Shown piece after piece: positions 36,503 to 47,800 of a stretch of 64,000 nt of DNA. Within the stretch, counting starts at the first letter, position 1. Each line of letters begins with the position of its first letter. This DNA comes from Opisthocomus hoazin (lineage: Eukaryota > Chordata > Aves > Opisthocomiformes > Opisthocomidae): positions 19,577,115 to 19,641,114 of the forward strand of contig NC_134429.1 of assembly GCF_030867145.1 (NCBI RefSeq), read 5' to 3'. The position numbers and the translations under genes were made by a program. The notes under the pieces are model-generated. The model made no database searches and was not told the DNA's origin. It saw nothing but the letters and a program-made list of their open reading frames with translations.

Positions 36503-39500
36503 GCCGCGCTGCGCGGCGATTCACTGTCCTTCGCGTGTTGCTTTTAATTAGGAATCACCCGGGGTTGGGTGAGACCCGGGCAGAAGGTGGCAAAAAACGC
36601 GGGCATAGGCCGAACGTTCAGGAAAGGGCGCGAACCTTCTAGATCCGCGCCAGCGCTGGCCCAGCGGCGGTCCGCCTGCGGAGCGGCCATCGCGTCCCCC
36701 TCACGCTCGGCCAAGCCCTGGCTGCCCGCGGCCCAGTGTGGCGCTGCCCGGGCTTCGGCCGCTTCGCAGCGCTGCGGCTTCTTCCGCAGCCGTCGCTCCG
36801 GCACCGGGCCGGACACTGGAATTAGGGCACGTTGTGTGGCGTTGGTACCCTCACCTGTGACCAGCACGGGTTCAGCGTCGAGTTGGCCTTGCCCGCTCTC
36901 TGCCCTTTGGTTCACGCCGCACCTTCCCGTCCCTGTGCCAGGGCTGGAGTTGTTTGCACGCACTTCGCTTGCGCCCATCTACCCTGCAAGAGCCGTCACG
37001 AGCTTTTGCCTTCATCTTTACTTAGGTCATCAGTTAAATATTCTTTCTGACATCAAATTCCTGTTTGAGAATGCAGGCCACCGTACGCTATTGGAATCAC
37101 TCACACTCGACTAGAGATGCTCCCGAAATACGGGAAACCCCTTTCCAGTCTGTCCTTGATCTGAAGCCAAACTTTGAGCAAAGAGGAAAAAAGGAAAAGG
37201 CATTTGGTTTCAGTGTGCGTGCTACCTCAAAACCATCACGAACTTTGTCACAAACTTCAACGGCGGTAGGATAGAGAGGCCAACAAGGAAACAACACTTC
37301 ACAGTTACCAAAAACAATCATGTTTTCTAATTTCAAAATTGAATTTCCAGTCAATACTACTTTAAAGAGATCATAGACTCGTACATGTAGCTCACTGGAT
37401 TGTGTGTCAGGATAAACCCACTAAGTGAGAACAAGTTGCACCATTTGAGAATGTGGCAATCTGGGTTGTTTCTTTTTTTCTTCTTTCTTCATGGAGATAT
37501 TTATGTTTTCAGGAAACTGGGGAGCTGCAAAGAAGTGACAGTCAATAAATGACAAGACAAACTTGAAAAAGAGGAAGCAGTTGCTACATATGGGGAAGAA
37601 CCATAGGCAATGTTACACCACTTTCTAGAAAGTGCAGTATTTTGAGTCACAATTTCTCTTGAACCCTCCTTCCAGGCAATGTTATGAGCTCAGTCTGCAA
37701 GGGATTAAGGAAACAATACACAGTTCTGTGAAGTCAATGATATCCTGGAGACTCAAATGTATTAAAGGTGCTGAAACAGATATTCAAATTGTAAAGAGAC
37801 AACACAACACTAGGAAGGAATATAGCACCAAGTTTTACAGAGTCAAAGCATTCATCTTCGAAGCTGCAGTGAAACGACACGTTCCGGCAGGGAGGACCCA
37901 CGCCCGGACACAGTGCCTGTGCTAACCACGTCTGTCCATACCCAATTACTGCCTACAGAAGCTAACCAGGGAGTAAATTTTCATTTGAATTGGCTCTTGG
38001 GATGGATTTTTCCAAATTCATTGAGACAGAAGTGATAAATCCCCACTAGAACCATTTTCCACAAGAATATGTATTGGCCGTTAAAAAAATAAACATTTCA
38101 ACATGGCAGTGTTTTTTCCCCACGCACAGTAACTTCATGCGGTTACTCAACATTTCGCAAGAGGCATGAACTTTGCAAGATGATGAACACTTATCCTCAT
38201 TAATTGATGGAGATAAGACTGCTAATCAGCTGAGCCTATCCTATTTATAAAAGAGCTACAGTTACAACAGCAGCTCTGAGCTGCCCAGGTTCAGCAGCGA
38301 CCTTGGAAGCTCCGCTTGCTAGTCTGGATGAATCTAACAGACAGACCGGTAACACCTCTTCCCTCCTCTACAGGCTGAAGCACCTTGAGAAACAGAGGAG
38401 CCTTATGTCACTTACGAGCGTGTCCTCCCTAACCCCATGATCAGAACAACGTAGCTCGGCACTCTAACCCAGGTTGTGCTTCCGTTCTCCCAGGGAAGAC
38501 ACTGGGGAAAAAATAAAGAGGCTCTCGGTCCTGTGAAACGTAACTGGACTGGCTTTAGATTAAAAAAAAAGAGAAGTTAACAAAAATCTACTGCTTGTTT
38601 ACCTAATTGTACAGAAGACTGGTGCCTGATACAGAGAGGCTCTGTTCAGTCTCCACCTACAACCCAAACCTACCTTCAGCAGAAGGCATTTCCACTAAAC
38701 AGGAAACAATTAACAAATTGTCTCTATTAACACCTAACAGGGCTGGAGAACATAGTTCTTACCTCTCAGACTTAATTTCAAGCAGTCTCTGATGACTCAG
38801 AATTCCTGAGGAATTGTAAGAAATAAAAATGTACCACAAAGTGTAAATTCTGATGAAAATGGTGGCACATGAGTGTGACAAACAAGCTGTTTATCAATGG
38901 TCACAAACTACAAAGCCACTGACATAAAGACAGAGAAATGTATGACACCACATTGCATTAATTATTCAGGCTGATCACAAACACCTCCAATCGTTACGTA
39001 AATATCATTATCCCGATTTTAAAGGCTGAACTAGATTAATTGACTTGCGCAAGGGTTAACAAATCTGTGGCACAGCTGAGATAAGCAATCAGGAATGTTG
39101 GCATGTGGCCCCATGCTCAATCCACCTGACAACACAGATACTCTTTGATAACCTCAGGATAGGATTGAGAGCTGTTGGCAGCCAGTAAAGAAAACTTAAG
39201 TAATAGGGAATGGTGAGATTTTGGAGGAATGGAACATGCGAACAGTAGTGTCAAAATAGGCACTCGGGACTCACCTCCGATGTTGCAGCAGGATACAGAG
39301 CAGAGACAGAGCTATGGAGAATGGCTTGGGATACGGCTTGGGGTGCTTTGGGAGGTGTTCTTCTCTCTCTCTGTGGGACTAATGCAGTCTGTTTTTCTGC
39401 CTTCAAAGCAGATAAAAGCAATTACTTCCATCTTTATGAATCTTGTCAAGGCTGTAATCTCATTGATACAGGAAGTGTCTCTCTGCACGCGCTTGAGAAG

Positions 39501-42146
39501 CACCTAGTCCATATTTTATGGAATTCCAATTGCTACCCTAATACAAATAAGAATTAAAAACCAGGTCTACTTATTACACCATTTTACTGTTCACAGGAAA
39601 CCTGGCGATTCGTTTTAGGAAAGACCTTGATTCACAGGAGACCTTCATTCTCTTTAAGAAAGCGGCTTGATTAATTAATTAGAAAATTTAAAAGCTTCTA
39701 GTTGCTTCAGTTTCCCCGGAGAAGATGGAACAAGGTGTTTGATAGGCAAGCACACTGCTGCAGCACTGAATTTCCAGCCAAGTTACTAGCTAGACATGCA
39801 GTCCAGAGGAATTCTGGTTTCTGCAGGCTCTCTCTAAATTCAAACACCCCTTAAGCCTTTACTAGCCTAAACTTTCACATTGACAAAGCTACTGCTGTCT
39901 GCAATTCCAAGTGGAGGGACTAAGGGGAACTCTGGGGGAAAACTTCTCTTGGAATTCTCTTAAATACCTTTGCCCTGACTCTTTGGGGAGGTCTGGACAA
40001 TTGCAGTTTCTACCTGCCCCCAAGCCATCAGTGCTTCCAATATTTATGATAGGAATATAGGAGAGATCTCAGAATCCAGCCTTATGGAATTCTAACGCTC
40101 AGTATTCCAAGGAAACTGGCTTATTTGTATCACCTAGGTATCATCGGAACACACCCCATCACCATAACAAACAGCTAAAAGATACTGAAATTGCAACTTC
40201 AGCTGCTGGTTGGCTCTTGATAGCAGGGGAGCTGGTTGTTCAGGGTCCTTTACTTACCAGAAGCCACCCAAGTCAAATGAGTAAGAGAAACGCCTTATTG
40301 TAATAATGGAGGAAGTTGGGTCACAAGCTTTCGTAACTGCCCAAACTTTGAAAACAGTCCGATGAGCAGCAGCAAAGAAACAGAACAAGATCCTTTACAT
40401 TCAATTCCTCTTTATTGTCACGTGTGATCTGTCACATTGACATCTGGAGACCGTTATGCAGCTATGGAATGATTTTAAATAGCAAGAGGAACAAGTTCAA
40501 CAAGTGACATGAGAAGCAATATGGCCAAACCCTCTTCTTGTCACTAGCAAGGGTTAACAAGTGAACTTATCATCACTGCAGGCTTTCCTTGCCTGAGTGC
40601 TGTAAGGATATGAAATACTACGTTCTTGTTCCAAAGAGCAAGCAGATGGAAGACTCATTCCTATGTCTAGGTTACCACACAAAATCTTACCACGCGCTAG
40701 CTGACTACAGTAAGTACCAAGTAGTCACACCATGCACTGCAAACATGCACATTCATTATTGCAATGCAGCTGATGGTTGTTAACTCATTACAAGTTCACA
40801 CATTTCGGCTCCGAAAGTCAGTCAGGACCCAATCTGCAGCTTGGTCATTAACAGATGCTTCCTTGCAGCCCTACGACACTACAGTTTTAAGTCCAAGAGC
40901 TTTGTTGACCATATCAGCAGAGTCATTGATACCTTCTTATTACATGGCTCTAAAGTCCTTGGAACTAAGTGCTCCTTTGCAGCGGTTGGCTTGGACAGTT
41001 ACAGAGTGTACTCTGGTATTAAACACTGTTAAAACAAACAAACCAATAAGACAATCTGTTCCTGGATTGAAAAAGTTACTCTTGCTCTGTTATCTTTTCT
41101 TGTAATTGAGGTTATCTAATGGCACAAGAAAATATTCTAACCAGTGACTTGGTGTTACTGTGACAGTTTTGGTTTGGTTTTTGTTTGTTTGTTTTTGCTA
41201 AACCTGAGATCTTGATGGAAGGACCTCAAAAGCGAGTGCCTGGATCCTGATTTGCTGATGGGAGTCATATGGAGCCAGCTTGCTTTTCACCAAGAGGTGA
41301 GCCAAACTAAGGACAATGCCAACACACCATGAACTTGAAGAGATAGAATTAATGCTTGGGAAAAGTCTATGCAAAGGGAAAACTTAAATATAATTCTGAA
41401 AACAGAAACATATAAAAACAGTTGGTGTGATCAGTACAACACCAATGCAGAGGAAACTAGCCTGGAATCCAAAAGCTTCAAAGTAAGCTAGGATTAATTC
41501 TGCATATAAGCCTTACATCACACCCTTCTATCTGTCAAAAACAGCAATGGAAAGAGACTAGTCTCTGCCAACTACTGGTTCATTAGCATTCTCTATACCC
41601 CAGCTTTATTAACATTCCTCTTTTCATCTATTCAGCTCCCTTGTATTTTGCAGATGCTTAGATCACAGATGCATTTGAAAACCTTCCCATTCAAAACCTT
41701 TGTCCTAATTCTCAGAAAGCCACAGAAAGGTGATGAAGATATCCTTTTCCTCCGCACAAAAGCAAATATACCTACCGAATACCCCATATCAAAAGAACAG
41801 CCTGCTCTATAGTTAAATGAACCTTTTTTTCATAGAAAAGAGCAAGGTAATTTGTTAGATAAAAGAACGACACACTCAAGAGATCTGCACCTGCATTTAC
41901 AATAGCTTGGGTAAAATTACTGGTCCTAATACCTTAGACAGGAGGCTTAGAGTGACTGTGGACCCCAGTGAAACCCATCCTTTCCTGAAGACATCTGCAG
42001 TAAAAAAGTACCAGAAAGAAGCACTGGTCTGTTCTTGTAGAACTGACTTGTTCTCATGATTACTAACGAGCTACACTTAGGCACCAATTTACCTTCCCTC
42101 TTCATTCACATATGGTTTTCCTAATTCAGTGGCCAGGCAGCTATTT

Positions 42147-42168
42147 AAAAAAAAAAAAAAAAAAAAAA
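42147..42168. repeat. Homopolymer A(22)
   Basis: Twenty-two consecutive A in the intergenic region. No flanking repeat was recognised. Confidence 0.9.
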
Positions 42169-43399
42169 TCCAAAACAACATCCATACATATTGTCATCTC
42201 CCACCAGACCTATGTCTCTGCCTCATTCCCCCAGATAACTATCTCTTTCTTAAAAACTGTGTTTCTTTTTAAACCTAACCGATACATTTTAGTTTCCCGT
42301 TTTTGCTGATTTCTCCCTCTACTGCTGGAAAACAAACTTTCCAGCATTTCCAGTTCTGGCACTGCTCCCCACTAATCTTCCAAGATTTCCAGTAAGCATG
42401 GCTGATCCTGAATCACACTTCTGCTTCCTGTTTTGTCTCTAAGCATTCACCTGTTGTGAGACAGCAGGTTAGTTATTCAGAAAACATTTCAGTAACCAGG
42501 TCAGCAACTGAATGTTTACGAGTCTATTATTGGACAACTCCTATTCGTAGGAAAACAGGACTTGACGATACCAGTCGATTTTATCCATGTCATGTCTAGC
42601 AGACATCTACCAAAAGTGTGCTGAAGGTTCACGAATGGTAGAAACACTACAGCAACCTAAGGCCATGTATTTCAGTGTTACTCATCATTATTACATTAAT
42701 AAGCTTTTTCTAGTGCAGAACTTCCTTAACACATTCTGCACTCCCATTACTTTTTGCTCTGTTCATGAGGACATGGAGGGAAAAAAAAACCAAAAACATA
42801 CACTCTGTTAATTCCAGAAACCTTTTACACAGAAATGTGTGTTTCTTCTCAGTCATCTTTTCTTTAGATTGAAACACCTCAACTGTTTAAGCAGTACTTA
42901 CATACCATGCTATCTAGATCTCTGACATTTTCATTGCTGTCTTCTGGACATTTTCCAATTTATCCATGTCTTCTTGCAGAACAGCACCTGAATTTGCAAC
43001 CACTACACTGTCTGAGGAACTACCACTGCATCAGATCACTATAATCATACGTGTAACCCTGCACAGGTTTGCTTGGTACCAAATCTTGCTCTTTACTCGT
43101 TCAGGAGTTTCCTCGGGGCTCCTAGTGTTGGAATTCCTACAGCCTGCAATCACCTCTCCGGTCTTATCACTTCCCAGGCTGGAGCGATGGTGTGCACTGC
43201 TCTTTGTGGTGTGGGACTGTCACTTCAGGGCAGAAGCAGCAGTGTAGCAGGGCGACCCGGGCGAGTCTGTGGCCCAGGCAGTGGCAGAAGGTGCAGCTGC
43301 TGCTGCTCCTGCTGCCCCACTACACCCTGCTCCAAAACCTGCGCAGAGGGGGGCAGGGGGCACGGAATGCCAGAGAGAGCTGCTGTGGAAATGGCAGGA

Positions 43400-43416
43400 G
43401 TGCCCTCTGGTGTTTG
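43400..43416 (-). promoter_or_regulatory. CTCF-like motif, reverse orientation
   Basis: The plus strand reads GTGCCCTCTGGTGTTTG. Against the reverse-complement CTCF consensus SYGCCMYCTRSTGGYCR, 15 of 17 positions agree. It lies at the edge of a local GC-rich patch. Confidence 0.4.
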
Positions 43417-44701
43417 TGAGATGGTGCAACGTTGTTTATTGAACTACTAAATTGAGCTCAAAAAGTTCAGGGGTTCAGGCACAAAAGGTGAACTTCTTAA
43501 CTAAGCTCAATACGACTCCTCACACATTCTCTGTGGCAGCAGACTGGCTGTCCCCCAGAGGCAACTCGTTTTTGTGTCTTCTCCAGACACTTCCCTGCAA
43601 ATAAATTTTAGGTCAGTCCGGTCTGGAACACACAAAATGTTGGCTTTGCTGTTCCTTAATAGTCACCCCATAATGTCACAAGTAACCAGTAAATTCCTAG
43701 TGACTTTTGTATAATTGTCGGCACTCCTATTTTGGAGTAAAATTCTGTCCCACAGTTTAAGATTTTGTTCAAAGGGTTTTGTTATGTGTTTTATTTCTCT
43801 ACTCAGAATATAATCATATGACCCATTGAAGTAATACAATAAAAAAATACAGATGATCTTGGACAACATGAAGACCCTCAACAGCACACTATAAGGTAAG
43901 CCTGTTTACCTTTTTGTGCATTAGTAGTTTGTCATGTTTGCAATATTTTTGTGAGATCCTCTTGGAAGCTGTCAGCCCCTCTGATCCTTAGAATTGGTGG
44001 GAAGAGCCTGTTGTGGAATGAGAGGGTCCGCCTCTCTCCACAGAGGTATGGATCTACATAAATCAGACCCTAGCAGGAAAAATAAGAGCAAAAAAATCTT
44101 ACAAGGACAGAGGATCAAGGTTAGAATGATAAGAAAGAGCAACGCAGGAGGTTCAGACAATATTAATAAGTCCATGAAAGGCTTATGAAATTAACAGCTG
44201 GTCTCCAGAGCAGCTTTGCTCTGCTGGATGAAAAAAGCAGAGAATGGAAGAAGCCTCAAGTTTCAGAGAACTTCACCCTATTGAGCTTTTTTCTCTGAGA
44301 CTGGCAGGTCTGAAGGACAGGTTTTGAGGAGCACACATCACACCCCCTTTGGAACAATGTGCTTATAATCTGTAAAGCGGAGCAGGAGAAAGAAGTTAGA
44401 ATTTCTCCAGGGATGAACCACAGTAACGGGTACAAAAAAATCCCAGGTACGTTACACTGCATGCTGCTTAGTGCTGTATTAGATGCATTTCCAAGGTGTT
44501 CAACCACAACAGGGCTAGGGCATATAAAACATTTCCTACTCGTGAGCTTAACTCATTGTGAAGATTTATCTTCACGCATCGTTAAAAGATACGGCGAGTG
44601 GTCTCCCAAGGTTAATGCAATGAGGAAGACCGCGTCGCTGCGGTTTGAATCATCCAGAGCCGGTGTGCCCCAACTATGGCAGCGCAGCCAGCCATAACCA
44701 G

Positions 44702-44721
44702 GGAATGGCAGTTGCCATTCC
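44702..44721. repeat. Perfect inverted repeat with paired TEAD-like half-sites
   Basis: GGAATGGCA and TGCCATTCC are separated by GT. The 9-base arms are exact. Each arm contains the CATTCC core (either strand) recognised by TEAD factors. Confidence 0.8.
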
Positions 44722-44834
44722 GACCTTTTGGTGCCTCGTTTGCCCTTGGGCCACACCTTGACCTTGAGAAAGACCCTTACTCTTGCAAAGCACGAGGGAT
44801 CACTCTGGGAGAGGTTCCCAGGCTGAGCTGGGCA

Positions 44835-44851
44835 TCAGCACCAGGTGGCAG
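44835..44851 (+). promoter_or_regulatory. CTCF-like motif, forward orientation
   Basis: TCAGCACCAGGTGGCAG matches the 13-base CTCF core CASYAGRKGGCRS completely and 15 of 17 positions of the longer consensus. Confidence 0.45.
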
Positions 44852-47800
44852 CAGAAGCTGCAGCCTGGTACTTTCAAGCCTGCAGACACATGAGATTCAA
44901 CACAAAGTCAAATTTTATTCCATTGTACAGCAGACTTAGTGTGGTTTTCATGCTCATCACGGGAAGATATCTTGCAAAAGATTATATGGGGGTAAATACA
45001 TCTGTTATATCAATTTTCAAGACTGTGCCCCACTATATTCTGTGTGTGCCAGTAAGGTGTGTAAGAAGGACACAAATTCGAATTGCTTACAGACTGTTTC
45101 TCTGATGGAACCTAAATAGCACCAGACTAATAATGACAGTTGCTGGCTTTGTGACACAGAAGAGAGGGGGAGAAGGGGGGAAGGAAAGATCCAAGTAACT
45201 TTCAGATGTGATGCAGCTGCCCAGTTATATAACTTTTCAAAGAGCCCAGACAATCATTTTATGGTCTGGTCTTCATCCACGGAGCTGAATTTCCACACTG
45301 CAAAGCATTAAAGCCTCTCAAACAACACCAAGAAAAGCAGGGCTATCATCTGAGTAGGAGGAATAGGCTCATAAATCCCCTTGATATAATTGCAGAGGAT
45401 GTCCTGTGAAGAACTCAGCCAAACACAACTCCTAAGATTATCTCTACTAGAATAAACTGTAAAATTACGAATATTTGTGCCTTATCTGGCTTACGCCCAA
45501 ATGTATTACTGTCGACTTTTCCGCCAACAATATGAGAAGGTCATGCTAATCCCACCCTGACCCTGTTGCCATCATCTTTTGCTGCTCACTGGAGTGATTC
45601 TGCATGGCGGAAAATGATGGCAACTGCCAAGATTCAGTGGCCTGAGCAAGCGGATGTCAGGCAGGAAGAGCAAACGCAGAGGAACACTCTTCTTGCCGAG
45701 CACAGAATTGCAGGTCAGCGAGCCAGACCATGTTCCAACTCGGCCATTACATGACAAGGGTAAATCACAAGCATCTCCGTGCCACAGGCTCCCTGTGTAC
45801 AAAATGGAGGATGCTCCATCCTCACAGGAGTGTGATGAGATCTGCTGGGAGGTTTTTGCCTTTTTAGCTGGAGAGGCATATGCAGGCATTACGTTATCAA
45901 GTTGGCAAAGTAGTTCAAAAGGGCACGTGCAGGTTTGGCAAGGGATTTCTTGATTTCATAAAGAAAAAGTTGAAAATTGTTCAGGATAAAGAGGCTTTTT
46001 TACAAACAGCATGCTATGGCATTATAGCTGCAAAAGAAAGCTAAACTGCCTGCTATTGCTAGCGCTGCTGCTTCCCATTCAAAACGCGAACAGTGAAGCA
46101 TTAGAAACAGTATATGAATAAGTTAAACTATTCAGAACCAACACGAGGACAGAAAGGTTTTGACGTTCTTAGCAGTTGTAGTGCTACCCTTAACTGCACA
46201 TTTTCCATCCAGTGTGCACCACAAATTTTAATTGATGACACTGTTTGAAGTGCAAAGAACCGGCAGAAAAATTTGGAATCTAAGGGGAAGGAGGATACAG
46301 CTGCCAGACCGTAGAACAGGCCTCAGTTTTAACTTCTGTTTTTAGTAGAGAATGAGAAGGTAGCCCTGTTAACTTAAGCTCTACAACTATGTGAGGAACT
46401 TTCACTTCTATCAGGATCAGAGCTGAGGTCAAAAGACTGCCTGGCTCGCATCTGGTATTTCTGGTTAAGTTACTCTTTGCATATGGAACTGTGACAAGCT
46501 TCAAAGAACAAGAATGAGCCTTTTGCTTATGAAAGTTTAACGTTCAATTCTGATAAGCTGTTCCTTGAAGTCTATCTGTAATTGCTCCATTTCCGGTCAC
46601 CATGTCTGATGCTATCACTTGATTGAAATAAGCCATGGGAGGAGGAAGATAGAACTGCTCAACAGAACCATTTTTTAATTCCAACACCACTTTTTAGAAC
46701 TGCCATCGACACCAGCCTGGCCAATGCATATCACTCGTTCCCCTCTACATTGAGTCTTTAGCTCCTTGGCCTTCCTTCATAATCCAGTAACACCTCATAC
46801 CCTGGGCAATTCTTTCACATTACTTGACAGCATGAACCTGGGACAGGATTTGACAAGCTTTTCAGAATGCAGTGGGTTAAACACACTTCTGATGCAAGTA
46901 GCAGATAAAATATACAATTGTTCGATTAAGTGATGCTGTCATCCTTGGAAAAGCTCCCAGATCTCTCTTTAGTGCAAACTGGTGTCCATCACTCCCAGAG
47001 CTGTGGCTCCTGGAGTACTTATTGTTCATTCAAGAGCTCAGATCCCCACTAGGCAAAGAACAGCAGCTGTTTAGCAGTTAAACAGCTCCTATGCTCCACA
47101 AGAAAACTTGGGAGGGGCCAGAGGGAAGGTGGAACTGGTGCTCAGTGTCTCACCTTATGACTCCTCCCTTCACCTATTTTTTTGTTGCTTTCAGAAAGAA
47201 GAAACCAGGGTGAAAGGAATGTTTAAATGCTTAAATACAAGGAAAATACACATCAGCATAAGGTTGAATTTTCATTGACTCAAGGAGATGGATGGCCTTC
47301 AGCTCCAGCAAATACCACCAACTGGTCATTGTCATTCTTCTGTTGCCAGAAGGTGGGATGAACTTCATCTTGCCAAGCCCTTCTGAAGAAAAGGAGAGGT
47401 GAAAAATACTGTTTGAAGCTGTTTCTATTCAAAGGCTTTCTTTACTTGATGATGCAAGTGAATGCATTCATGATTTATGGTCTCAAACTATAAATCATAC
47501 TTAAACCAAAATAAACTAAGCACACAAATTATATCCTGCCCCTCCTCTGCAGTTGGAGACGTAGAGGTAATACATCTCAACCTAGGTGATGGAAATGAAA
47601 TATTCAAATACATGCACACGATCCACACTTCCATAGAGAAGGGTCCACAGGCAAGAGTTCATTGGTAAAGGCAGGCAGAGCACCTTTAATGCCACAGGAG
47701 TAGGGATGTTTATATCGGTATGTAAGACCTCTGTTGTTTGTGACTGGTAAAATTTTTGATTGCTCAGGGGGTTAGAACCTCTTCAAAACATTTCTGATAG

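Larger units (their letters stand above)
35860..36980. promoter_or_regulatory. NADK: CpG-island promoter of NADK
   Basis: This is the only extended stretch of very high GC and dense CpG in the window. It sits just 5' of the NADK coding exons. A strong donor on the minus strand, GCCGCG|GTGAGT, ends a probable non-coding first exon at 36276. No TATA box is evident. A perfect NRF1-type palindrome lies at 36491-36502. The transcription start is inferred between about 36300 and 36530. Long reading frames across the island are expected from its base composition. Confidence 0.8.

Noticed and set aside
36569-37114. 181-codon open frame on the plus strand just outside the CpG island
   Set aside because: The frame is GC-driven with no recognisable domain, and overlapping frames exist on both strands. 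A divergent transcript is possible but coding is unsupported.
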